Notes under the pieces: generated by a model | What the model was told of the DNA's origin: nothing | Databases searched by the model: none | Seen by the model: only the letters and a program-made list of their open reading frames with translations | Shown: positions 22,242 to 32,921 of the stretch, one piece after another | Position numbering within the stretch: the stretch's first letter is position 1 | Layout: every line of letters starts with the position of its first letter | Source: Tilletia caries | Lineage: Eukaryota; Basidiomycota; Exobasidiomycetes; Tilletiales; Tilletiaceae | Direction of reading: 5' to 3' | DNA length: 64,000 bases | Assembly (NCBI GenBank): GCA_032718865.1 | Contig: JALUTQ010000010.1 | Coordinates: 62,001-126,000, forward strand | Translations under genes and position numbers: made by a program

Positions 22242-24526
22242 ATGGCGGGCAACGGAACGGGCTCGTCGGGGCGCGCCAAATCTGCAGCCAATTCCAGAGC
22301 TCCAAGAGGAGCAAGCACTTCGAACGAAGACAATTCCGGTCCCGGCGGCGAGGGCGTAGACGGCGGTGCAGCCTGGCAGTGGACGCGGGATCAAGAGAGC
22401 GCCATCTGCGCATGGTTCGCCAAACCAGGACGAAACGGAGAAGCTGGGGGTGGGTACCGATCGTACCTCCGGAACAAGAAGGCGGAGTGCCAGTGGCTTC
22501 TTGCGGACATGAAGAAAGACGAGGAACTGCATGTCGCCAATCTCGCCATAGAACAGCTCGTCAACAAAATACATAGGATGATCACCATCTACAAGAAGCA
22601 GGTCGACTTACTCGACAACTCCACGGGTGAAGGGGTTGGGGCGGATCGTGATAGTCATGATACCGTAACCTGGACCTGGGAGAAGACAGGGAGCGCGAGG
22701 AAAAAGAAGGAAACCATCAAGGGTGAGTACTGAGTTAGCACTTCATCCTTCGTCGCATGCCGTCGTCGCGAGATTGCTGAACGGACTCCCGGGCTTCTCC
22801 AGCCTACCTCGATAGAATCTGTCCGTGGTTTTACGAATTCGACGACATCATGGGAACTCGTTCCAGCGTGAAGCCTCCGACACTGGTTGAGGTAGGGGGG
22901 GGGCGAACCGCAACCAAAAAAAACAAATCGAAAGAAGAAGGAGTCATCCTCCAAAGCTCCTCCGCCGCAGATAAAAACCAGAGGCGATCCCAGTTGCCGA
23001 CAGCGACAGCGACAGCGACAACGATTCGTTGAGCAGTGTCCCGGGTTCGGATTCTGCCAGCGCGTTACTGGACAAGGAGGCGAGCGGTGTGGGGGGAATC
23101 GAAGGCTTGTTTACCGGAAGCAGGTTCACTGTCGAAACGTCGAGCACGGTCAATCCTACTGCCGGTGCTAAGCCAACGAAGGAGAGGAATGAGAAGGGCA
23201 AAGAAACAGCGAAATCAGCCTCCACGCTTCAGCCTGCAAAGAAACCGACCGGATCATCAGCTCAAATCCCCATGCCTATTCCAGGGACGCTCAAACCTCG
23301 GAAGAATGCGGTGGGAGGCTCGCAGGTCGGGTCTGCGATGGAGGAGATGGTAAAAATCTGAAGAAAAAAGAGCCGAAGCAACGGATCGTCAGCGTCAGCA
23401 GGAACGTGCCCAGGACGAAAGAAACCTCGCCATCAGTCAAAACATTGAGCGCGCCCGCCTCGAGATGGAGCGTGAGAAGGCCGAACGAGATCGCGGCTTG
23501 GAGGAGCGCAAGCTCAGCGCAGTCGAAGTGCGAGAGGCGATGGAACGGGCGCAACGACTGGAGGCTGACGCGAAGGAAAGGGATGAGCGCAAAGACGATA
23601 AGGAGTGGGAGCGGGAACGACAGCGGCGCGAGGATCGGAGACGCGACGAGGAACGGGAAGAACGAAGGGAGACGGAAAGGAGGGAGGAGAAGAGGAGGGA
23701 AAGGGAAGCCCAGCAGCAAGCGGAGTTGGCCGACAAGAAGCATCAACTGCAGATGGAAAGTGAGCGTCAGGAGCGGGAAATGAGGACGATGATGCTCATT
23801 CGTGCTATGCAAAGCGGCCAGCCTGCCCCTGCTCTCGCCCCTGCGCCAGCCCCGTACCCGCCTCACCATGCTCATCCTTTCCCAGCACCGTACATGGGAT
23901 ACCCTCCAGCATACCCCTTGACATTCCCCTCGGCTTATCCCTCGTCGCAAGTTGGTCCACCTCCTCCTCCCACTTCGATGTGGGGCTCACCATCGATCGG
24001 AAACACAACCATGCCGGGTGTATCTCACCCTCCTTGGTTCGGTTTGCTCCAACCTGCGACCAGTCTCTCTGCCCCGGTGGTTCCAGGAGCCACGTCCGCG
24101 ACTGATGTGAATGAAAATAAAGGTTCTGCGGAAGGCGGTCAGCTTGGTTCAGCCCTGCAATTCGCTCAGCACTACGCCCCTGCCCCCGCACCCGCACCCG
24201 CCCCTGCACCTGCACCTGCACAGGGGTTTGTGCATGCTGGTCTAGGCCACTATCCAACACATCCCCCACAGTTCCCAGCCACTCCTCAATTCATGGCGAC
24301 CCCACATTTCCCCATTCCACCACAGTTTTTGGCACATCACCTCTACCCACAGACCGCTCAGCTCGTCTCGACCTCTCAGCTCGCGGCAACCAGCGCCCTC
24401 GGATCCGCTCAACCCGCGGTTGTTCCTGCTGCAGCTGGCAATAATGATGGCCAAGCTATGGCAACGCAGACTGCGACATCCTCGCACGTGGAGGAGCCCA
24501 GAGCAAGCAACGTTTCTCTTCTTTGA
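22242..24526 (+). CDS. Harbinger second protein (SANT/trihelix-like, coiled coil, Pro-rich)
   Basis: Start ATG 22242 (MAGNGTGSSG). Exon 1 encodes WQWTRDQESAICAWFAK and YRSYLRNKKAECQWLL, a tryptophan-anchored helical region like the Myb/SANT-type DNA-binding proteins paired with Harbinger transposases. An intron at 22723-22802 leads to AYLDRICPWFYEFDDIMG. Downstream the frame continues as DSDSDNDSLSSVPG (23000-23350), then a highly charged Arg/Glu coiled coil (23360-23790), then a Pro/Ala/His-rich tail to TGA near 24526. Links at about 22890-22990 and 23355 need an intron or a frameshift; poly-G and poly-A runs lie there. In this superfamily the second protein helps bind DNA and import the transposase. 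Confidence 0.65.
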
Positions 24527-24722
24527 TGCTAACGCGCCTGACATGAGACATCGCGCTCTCCGTCAGGTTCATGCGCCGGTGAGTGCGGTGAATGGCCATA
24601 TGGACGCACGCGCTTGAGAACGACAAGAGGCTGATGATCAATCTTCATTCATTGAGCAGATTCGATATCTCAACACAACGTCTGAAGTCAGAACAGACGC
24701 GTAACTGCGACAGCCGACAACA

Positions 24723-26075
24723 CTACGTGCAGTCATACATCCGTCTCAGTGCTCGGCGCTGTACCTTTCTCCTCCTAGCCTCGTTCTCCGCCTCAACCGA
24801 TCCTTCAACTGCCTGGTCCTCCTCTTCCTCCCGTGGCTGGTCCACATCATCCCATCCATCCTGCCGCGAGACCAACATGTTGTGTAGAACAACACATGCA
24901 GTAATCCAACTACATGCTAGACCCAGCTGCTCCTCACTAACCAATCTCAACCTTAAGCTCTTCAGCGACGCCCAGCGTCCCTTCAGCAGACCGAACGCAT
25001 GTTCGATGTCGATCCGCACGGAAGAAAGGAGATGGTTGAAGCGCCGATTGGGGAGCAGGTTAGAGAGAGGCTTCTTGTAAGGGGTGACCAAAGTATCCGT
25101 ATTCTTGTAGGCAGAATCCGCTAGAAGGAACTGATCTTCGTCAAAGAAGCGCTCTGGGTTCCGTCTTGGCGCAGAAACCGACCATGCCCGACTGTCGTGC
25201 ACCGAGCCCGGCCAACCTACAAGCATGTAGGTGAACAACATGCTTCGATCGCAAATGGCGGTGAGGTTGATGGCATACCGCCGCTTTCTATTGAAGAACT
25301 CGTCGCCGTTCAGACTCCCTCCTGTGTGAAAGACCACAACGATCAGCATTCAGCTATACTCATTCTGGGATCAATTTGAGGCTTGAGCGTGTAGCAGCCT
25401 GTGTAAGCTGGCTTCTACAGACCAGAAGACTTATGAAGGAACAGGGAGGGACATACCAGGTCGTTCATAGAGGACAATGTCGGTCCCGTCCAGCTTTCCG
25501 ACCACGCCTTTCAAACCTGATCGACGGTCCGCATCGTTTGATTCACTTTGACGTGCCGCAGAGTCAGGCCATCTAACCCAAGTCGCCGCGAGGGAAGCCA
25601 GAGCAGTTACAACGCGGCGTGTGCAATTGAAGATGTGACCTTCCGAGGCGCCCCAGAGTCCAGCATCGAAGCGAATCGCATCGCCGACTCCATTTGATCC
25701 CAGGCGATGAAGTGCTATTGCGAGCTGATTGGGAACAGGGGCTTGAAACGACCCCTTTCCGCCTATGAAGATCTCGTGATCTTCGATTTGGGCAAGAACG
25801 AAATTAAAACTGGAACGATCCATTCTCGTCCAGGTCCGGAAGCGCGAGTCGTCCAGCTCCGGAAGTATTTCCGTTGCCCATACGGCGCTCTTTGGTACCG
25901 CGACCCGCTCCACTAAGTAACGCTGCTGCAATAGCTCACTGACATGAGCCCAGAGGAACATAGAAGCAGGAGGGCGTCGGAATTCGCTGGATTGAGAGTT
26001 TCGTTCTCGCCTTCGCTGCATCAGCGCCAGAGCGGCAGCCTCTTCTACTAGAGTTGCACGAGGTACTTGATCCAT
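24723..26075 (-). CDS. PIF/Harbinger DDE transposase
   Basis: Two exons, 26075-25457 and 25321-24723, with a 135-bp intron (GTATGT...CACACAG), total exactly 405 codons plus stop. The alternative upstream ATG at 26159 is in frame. The catalytic acids are visible: Asp in KLDGTDIVLYERPG, Asp in GWPGSVHDSRAW, and Glu in RIDIEHAFGLLKGRW. These match the DDE_Tnp_4 (HARBI1-type) pattern, including the F-G-x-L-K-x-R-W that follows the Glu. The N-terminal part has a helical region of the sort found before the catalytic core. The frame is intact, so the enzyme may be active, acting with the second protein on the element's inverted repeats. Confidence 0.88.
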
Positions 26076-26547
26076 TGTGGGCTGCAGCAGCAAACCCAGG
26101 AGCTGGGCTGCTGACGGTGACTGCGGGTGGTGGTAGTAGGCAGTAGCTACAAAGATCACGAAACTGCTGTTTTCACTTCCCTTCAGAACGCAGAAGGGAA
26201 ATGCGAAATGAAATTAATTGCGGGAGCGCCGCGGAGCGTTGAGAAAAGCAGAGAAACAAAATGAGTGGCATGAAGAGTGCTGGAGCGCGAGAAGAAGTGC
26301 GGGGAAGGGAAATGAATGTCATAAGGCGGCTCTGGGAGCGTCTGAGGCGGTCCTGGGAGTGCCTGAGAAGGCGCGGGAGTGCTCGGAAGTGAGATGAGCG
26401 GCTTTGGGTGGCACGCGTGAATTGCCCTTCTGGCTCGTCGCGCGCTCTCCGCTTGCCTAGGATGGAGCTACCGGCGCCTGAATGCGCTCGCCGTGCGGGA
26501 ATCTCAGGAACTGCGCACAAGGGGGGCTTCCAGCTGTGAGATCGCAT

Positions 26548-27265
26548 GCCTGCAATGGGATGTATGCTGTCTGCAATGGGTTGTATGATGTATGTATGCG
26601 GTTGAGTGGTGACTGGCTGGAGGTGTTGGTCTTGGGTGGGCGCTGTACTCCACTAAGTGCCCTTACACATGGGATTCGTGACAGACCTGGTCGTGCGGGG
26701 CGTGACCAGAGCGTTACCCAGACTTCTCCACAGTTTCTTTTTTAAATTTTGATCGTATGATTTGATCGTAACTACATAATAAAAAAAACCTCTTTGCACT
26801 ACTTGTCGATCCACGGGCGGCCGCGGGGCTTCGCCCCTCCGCCGCCCCACTGACAGAAAAAGCGTCCAAATTCCAATGCACGAAGCGCATGTTGTAGTAA
26901 ATAGTCATTTACATAGTCGCATTCCTACTTTCCTCCCTTCTCAAGCAAACTTTTCTTCGTCCTTATGAGCAGGCTACAGGGTGATACATAGACTGAAATA
27001 GTGACCTGGTTTGGAACCAGAGTCTTCCCCAGAATTTCTGTCACTCCCGCAGGTGGAGTTTGTAATTTTGATAGATGAATCAAATATTGAAATATTTAAA
27101 TATTGAAATAGAATGAATAAAACTTGAGGTACTTTCGGCCGAGAAAAGGTTTCCAAATCAAACCTCACGTATTGCTACACAGCCTACTTGATACAGGCGG
27201 ATCTCCCTCAACTCTGACTCGATCTCTCTCCGTTCGTGTTAGAAATAAATGTGAAGGTGTGATAG
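26548..27265. other. Upstream region of helicase 1, no gene recognised
   Basis: Contains imperfect TGTATG(A/C)TGTATG words near 26555-26600 and an AT-rich part at 27060-27130. It is presumably the former promoter side of the minus-strand helicase. Confidence 0.35.
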
Positions 27266-27527
27266 TATACTAAACTAGAGAAGCCTCTGCTAGTAGTATG
27301 TGTACAATGACAAGTGAAGTGATGATGAATGACAAAGAGAAAGAACTAGGTACAAGGATGAGCTCGAGAAGGGTAAGGATGAGGGCGAGAGAAAAATGTG
27401 ACGTGGGAAAAAGGGAAAGGGAAGTGGAGGCAGGGTGTTGCTATGCGGAATGTGTGTGGGAAAAGAGGAAAGTGGAGAGAAAGAGAAGGAGATAAGATAA
27501 GATACTGGTGCCACGTGTGTGAGCACA
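27266..27527 (-). repeat. Diverged LTR related to the TRIM LTR at 36.8 kb
   Basis: Starts TATACTA and ends GAGCACA. It shares blocks with the LTRs at 36777-37059, for example GATGAGCTCGAGAAGGGTAA and GATAAGATACTGG, in the same order. No second LTR or flanking duplication was found, so it is solo or truncated. Confidence 0.65.
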
Positions 27528-27737
27528 TGGCCATCCAGCACAGATAGTATAGTGTGTGAAGTTTGAAGCGCGGGAACAGCGTCGTTGTCGATAGTCTGGT
27601 CACACCAGAACGTGTAGAATATGGACTGAAGGCTTGATTGCAAAAGAGAGGAAATGGACACAGGATCTCTTCTTAAGTACAGACGAGGCTGGGAACAACA
27701 ATGAGCAAGAGGAATGGGGATAGATGTTGAGGGGACC

Positions 27738-27786
27738 GTTGAGCGTTGAGCGTTGAGCGTTGAGCGTTGAGCGTTGAGCGTTGAGC
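27738..27786. repeat. Tandem repeat (GTTGAGC) x7
   Basis: Seven perfect head-to-tail copies of a 7-bp unit, counted directly. Confidence 0.95.
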
Positions 27787-27918
27787 GTTCGGAGTACGAG
27801 GTGGAGTTAGTTGCTATGTGCATTCCAACAGACCGTCGCACGCACGTGATGACAGGACAGGATCCCGTGGAGACGGTCTGGACGCGCTCGACCCAGTTTT
27901 GGCTGGGGAAGTCCCAAT

Positions 27919-29279
27919 CACTGTGCCATCCGAGGTAGTTTCCAGTTGGTGGAAACCCCGTGAAAACTCGAAAGTTTTCGCCGCCGAAAACTAAATAACG
28001 CGCAGCAGTTTTCCTATGTCGAAAACCCTTTGGTGTAGCACGGGCCACCTTTTGTAAGCCTCCTGTAGACCACGCCACCGCGGTGGGTTCAAGCGCTACC
28101 ACCGCCTGGTCTCAAGGTGTCGCTGCCCAGGCACGGCCTACCCGTGCCACTCGACACATCCACACTCACCACTGACCAGAGCATGTCTCAACACAAGCAT
28201 ACACAGGTAGCAATACAGTAATTCCACGGTTTCTGTCGTCAGACATGAGCATCGTTTTGGTCAGGAAGCAGCTATGAATTTTTTGAGGTTGAAGCCGGTT
28301 ACCTAGAAACCCTGAGACTGTTGAGCGGGGTCATGCCAATTGGGGAAACCAAGAGGTCTTTGCCCGGCATCGACCTCCCAGATCCGCTTCAAGTTTCCAA
28401 GTACCGAAAACCCTTCGAAAACTGCACAGTATTCGCCATTCGGATCCAAAGAAAACTGCCCGAAAACTGGTACAGTTTCCAGCGCTATGGAAACCCCATG
28501 GAATCGTTGCCAACCTTCCATGCTCTGCGTGTCAGAGTTTTCCCCAGACTTTTTGAGGATTTAAGGGTTAATTCATTTCAACTTACGGCCGAGAAAGACG
28601 TGTGCCAGAAATTGATCAGAGTATCTACACATTGATAGAAGTGGTCGTGGTTACACGTGACGGAGATGGCCTCAGACCTCAGTTGATGTCAGAGTGGTAA
28701 TTGGTATAGGCCTGGTTTGTGGTAGAAGCTGTCACTAATCCTGGTGCGAGGGTGGGGTAGACGTCGTCGAGATTGCACAACTGGTTGACTGGGGGCGTTC
28801 TCCCCTATGGCTTCCACGGATTCATGAAGTGGTTGAGTCCGGAGTCGGACAGAGTCAGAACTCAGTAGTCAGTGGTTGGAATCGGTGATCATGATCATGA
28901 GGGATGAAGATGACAGAGCTGGCCACAAGCGGCGTTAAGGTTTCGACCTTTCGGAGGTGAAGTGGACGCCGGAAATCACGGAAACTTGCTAACTCCGTGA
29001 CGAGGTCAAAACCGGTCGGGGACGTCCCAATTGACCCCCCTTCAAAGTCATCCAAACAACGCGTAACTTGGCGACATAACAGAGGATAGGGATCTTCCCC
29101 TGCTGAGACGTTTTGAGGAAGATACGTGCAGAATTGCGAAAAAAAAGTTCATTTGATGTAGGCGGATAGCTCTACGGCCGTAAGAAATCCACCTCTATAA
29201 CCCCAGTACTAAAGTCTGGGGAAACTGCGGATTTCCAATTAGTTTCCACCAACTGGAAACTACTTCATTTGGCACAGTG
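27919..29279. mobile_element. Non-autonomous CACTA-like element
   Basis: 1361 bp. The left end CACTGTGCCA and its inverted copy TGGCACAGTG at the right belong to a roughly 38-bp inverted repeat that includes AGTTTCCAGTTGGTGGAAAC at both ends. A 3-bp AAT flanks each side (27916-27918, 29280-29282). CACT termini with a 3-bp duplication fit the CACTA/EnSpm superfamily. The interior repeats TTTCCAGTTGGTGGAAA-like and GAAAACTG words and has no transposase. Confidence 0.75.
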
Positions 29280-29282
29280 AAT

Positions 29283-29752
29283 TACAACCGACCCAACTTG
29301 TCACCACATACGATTTTTTTCTCTTTCTCTTCGTAAGGCCCGATCTTGATAACCAGATCCGGCACTACAAGTCTCCAACCAGTGATCGCAGTACGCTCCT
29401 CGCCACCACTCACCAGGCTCAGCAGCCTGCTGGATGCCATCCGTCGTCGCTCTCCGCTCTCTCGGACTCTCGCCCAGCTGTGACTTGTGAGTAGGCCGTA
29501 GGAGACGTGCTGCACTTGTCATTATGCCCAGCTGATCCTTTGCCTCATGCTTCGACTCCCATCGTACAGAACAGCGGCCTCCGACGCAACTGTCGCGAGA
29601 CTGGACGCCTTCCTCGGCACAGCAACTGTCGCGCTCTCCCGCCTACGTCTCTGGACGGCCAGTGAGTTCTTTGTCGCCTTATCCTTGCATCATTGCATGC
29701 CGAAGCACACCGTACTGAGCCACGCATGATCTACAGCTCTCATCACACAGCT
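29283..29752. other. 5' region of helicase 2
   Basis: An open stretch at 29547-29660 followed by GTGAGT and a possible acceptor CTACAG near 29736 may be a 5' exon or leader of the helicase gene. No other feature was seen. Confidence 0.35.
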
Positions 29753-32722
29753 ATGCCCGGGACACCTCAATCATCAAGCGGAACGTCTCGGACGCCTTTG
29801 GCCGCCATAGTCAGCGTTCCACAGCAAGCAGCGTCCATACCTCAAGCCGCCACTGCCGCTGTGGTTGCCCTTGCGCTCGCACTCGACGTCGATGAAGAAG
29901 ATGGTTCGTCTCGGGGCTCAAAGGTCAGTATCTCGGTGTCATGCTGGGTCATCCCACGCCTCACACCACATGCAGCTGACCGACATCATGTCCTTCTCTT
30001 TGTGTGCCAGAGACCTCGTTTAGACTCGCACGATCTTCCCCACGGACCAAGCTGAGCTGTGCGCTACGCGGGTCGGATCAGGTGGAGAATGTGTGAGTAG
30101 ATGGGACTGGTGTTGGATATATGCATCATCCATGACACTTGGGTCGAGACTGGTCTCACCTTTTAGTATAGTGGTAGAATGTTCACAACAACTGGTGCAA
30201 CGCGGACGCGCTCCTATCTACGTTGCGTACACAGACGCCCCGCGCATGTTGATCACTGACAAGTGACACTCCTACACATTGTTCTACAGTTCCCTTTCCT
30301 TGAACGATGATCAGATTGGCGCAGATGCTTTGTGTGCGCTCGCGCAGAGCCTCTCTGCCCATGAACCACGCCCCTTTGCCGCACCTCGCCCGCCATCTGC
30401 AGTGACCCAGCTCCCTCACGCTCGGCACGGACCCGACTCAGCACCAGAAGCAGCAGCAGCGCCGACGGCGGCGACGGTGATGGGTGCAGAGTCAGTTCAA
30501 GCGTCCGGAAGTTCGGCGGCGCTGCCGGAAGAAAGCACCAATAGCATGAAACGCAAACGTGAGCTATCCCCTCACCCCTCCCCAGTCGTCGTGTGATTTT
30601 GTGAATGAACCTTCTTCAATCTTGACACTTTCTGATACACACAGGATCGGAGCTTAGCATACATGTATCTCGATCATCCGCAAGCCAGTTGCCTCCGCTA
30701 CACGTCCTCACCGCGGCAGTGCGCGGTGCCATGCACAACATGAATTTTATACCGAAGCCATGGCAGGTCGAGACCGTGTACCGCATCATCGCTGGGATGG
30801 ACGGCGTTGTTGCCGCAGGGACGGGCTCAGGCAAGAGCATGGTCTGGTACTACATACCACTCATACTGCCAAAGGCCAAAATTCTCGTCATGACCGCACT
30901 AAAAAAGATCGAGAAACATCAGTTAGGCATGGTTGATGGTAGTGAATCGTCTGCTCTCAGCCTGTCACCATGCTAGGCTCTAATTTTCTTGACATCAACA
31001 GGTCGAGTTGCTGCGCGCAGCTGGTATATCGGCAGTCGCACATAACGCCGACACTTTGAACACAGAGGTCAGTGTGCTGAATATGAGTGTCTATGACTTG
31101 AATTGCTTGGGCTAGGATGATCTGGGCACTGACAAATATGGATGTATGCACTTTACATTTTACAGTCTTGTCGTCGAGCGCACAAGCAAGACAAAAAGGG
31201 AAAGGGAAAAGCATCCAGTCCTTTACACCTGGTCGAGGACGGAACCGCCCAAGTCGTCTTTGCCTCTCCGGAGATGCTGTTCAACAACAGCAGAGTTAGT
31301 ACAGCTGTGACCGGGAGCAGATGGGCCAAAGACCTCTGCGCCATCGTGGTTGACGAGGCGCATGTCGTGTATGATTGGGGCATAGTCAGGTCCAATTCCA
31401 ACAAGGCTCCATTTGGGCCAGAGTTCGGCAAGCTAGCTGTGCTCCGGGCCAAGTTCAACTCGAATGTTCCGCTCCTCGCGATGTCGGCAACTCTGAATGG
31501 GAATGGCCCATTCCTACCCGCTATCTGTACAGCCCTCCAGTTCGGCCGACTGCCATTCTTCGCACTGGATGTTGGGAAGGAACGAGACGGGTGCGCGTAC
31601 GATATCCAGGCGTTCCAGCATCCGATCTCGTCGTTCCTCGACCTCGTCGAAGTTATCCAACCAAGGCAAGGGACGGGCCAGTTGCCGAAAACGATCATAT
31701 ACGTCACTTCCAGGGATAAGGCGGTGTCGATTCTGGAGGTTCTTCAGCAACATCTCCCTCCCGAACTTCGAAACAGCACCGCGACGTTCACGGCCGCCGA
31801 CACGACAAGCCAGAAGCGATGGACGATGAATGGTCTGTTAGCCGGCACAATACGGGTCTTCATTGCGACGGAGGCTCTTGGCATGGGAATCGATCTACCG
31901 GACGTGGACATGGTCATTCAGTGGGAGCTTCCCAAAGACTTCAGAGCCTTGGTTCAACACTTTGGACGGGGTGCTCGAGGTCCGCAATCGCGTGCGGCGG
32001 CTCTCTTGCTATGTCCAACCTGGGTGATTCAATGCAGGGACGCATTCAAGGCTGGCCAAGGTCGAGAAGCATCACAGGCTCCAGCGCCAGCGCCTACTTC
32101 AAGTCTTTCTACGCGGTTGCAGCAGCAGTGGTCGAACCTCGATGAGCACCTGAAAGCATGGCTTTTGACGCCCGGTTTCTTGCGTTCCGCCGTCGGTCGC
32201 CTCACTCGATTGGACTTTGGGCCGGTCATGCAGACTGTCGAGCCGTTCAGCACGGCACATCCTGCAATCCCCTCACTTGCGATTGGCACGGGACCGGTCT
32301 CGGATACCCAGTCCTGCTTCTACTGGCGCAACACTTTGGCACAAGAGACACACGCCGAGGCCGACAGAGCCAATCCTACTTGTTGCTCTCAGTGCACGGA
32401 GGGCAACTCTGTACAACGAGCTCCAGTGGAGCCCAGCGGCATCAGGGCGGCAGCGCGTCTCACTGTTCCTCCCGCTCATGTCGATACCGTCGAGCTCTGT
32501 CGCGATCTGGGTCGTGAGGTATGGAAGTGGAAACAACAGATCTTCGAAAGCCGATCAGGTGTGGAAGATTGGCAAACGGCCCGGTCTGTGATGCCAGACG
32601 AAACGCTGGGTGGTCTCATCGACAGAGCACCTCGCCTACTCGCGCGCGCTGTCCACAACGACGTTATTGACGAACTCCGGCATGTCAGCGAACCACATCT
32701 CCGAATTGCAGCCGATTCTTGA
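29753..32722 (+). CDS. RecQ-like ATP-dependent DNA helicase
   Basis: A six-exon model (29753-29923, 30013-30092, 30290-30558, 30645-30931, 31002-31067, 31166-32722) keeps phase throughout and gives 809 residues. An upstream in-frame ATG at 29726 or a further 5' exon is possible. Motifs: FIPKPWQ (motif 0), GTGSGKS at about residue 232 (Walker A), VVDEAHVVYDWG at about 353 (DEAH), AMSATL (III), IIYVTSRDK (IV), IATEALGMGIDLPDV (V) and QHFGRGARG at about 554 (VI). Both RecA-like domains are complete. The N-terminus is Ala/Pro/Ser-rich. The C-terminal 200 residues contain Cys and His but no clear RQC or HRDC domain. The family unwinds DNA 3' to 5'. The gene converges on the DUF6589-like pseudogene, about 200 bp away. 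Confidence 0.8.
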
Positions 32723-32921
32723 AGTATGGGCCCATGCCAGTCTCGCGCTGCCCATTGCTACTCGACTGACTCGGAATGGCTGGGTATCCAAAGGCCAGTC
32801 CTTTGACGTCCACAATGATGACGATGCTCTCACGGCAGCGATACCAATTTGAAACTCAGTGGTGACTGGTGAGTAGTACATTGATCATTCTTCTTCTTGT
32901 ATACGCGCCAATAATTCATCC

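Larger units (their letters stand above)
20357..26428. mobile_element. PIF/Harbinger transposon, apparently full length
   Basis: 6072 bp between inverted ends AGGGCAATTCACGCG and CGCGTGAATTGCCCT. The terminal inverted repeat is about 35-40 bp with one difference (CCCAACGCCGC against CCCAAAGCCGC). The 3-bp sequence TCT precedes (20354-20356) and follows (26429-26431) the element. It carries the two genes typical of the superfamily in convergent orientation: a DDE transposase (minus) and a SANT/trihelix-like second protein (plus). The 3-bp duplication length fits, though TCT departs from the usual TWA. Insertion is within a helicase exon. Confidence 0.9.
19427..26547 (-). pseudogene. RecQ-like DNA helicase, split by Harbinger and truncated by a B MITE
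   Basis: Minus-strand gene starting ATG at 26547. Exon 1 (26547-26429) is interrupted by the transposon at 20357-26428. Removing it with one TCT duplication rejoins the frame as RRARDEPEEDTRWSKRAK. Introns at 20322-20176 and 19966-19900 separate exon 2 (20175-19967) and exon 3 (19899-19427). Visible helicase motifs: FQPRPHQ (motif 0-like), PTSTGKS (Walker A), DEAH within VFDEAHTLDQWG, and MSATL (motif III). The sequence stops at the B element before motifs IV-VI, so the second RecA-like domain is missing. The three coding joins keep phase, so the gene decayed through insertions rather than point mutation. RecQ-like genes of this sort are frequent in repeat-rich basidiomycete DNA. Confidence 0.75.

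Noticed and set aside
30150..30200. TTAGTATAGTGGTAGAAT, similar to a pol III A box (also near 35745)
   Set aside because: No B box within tRNA distance and no cloverleaf.
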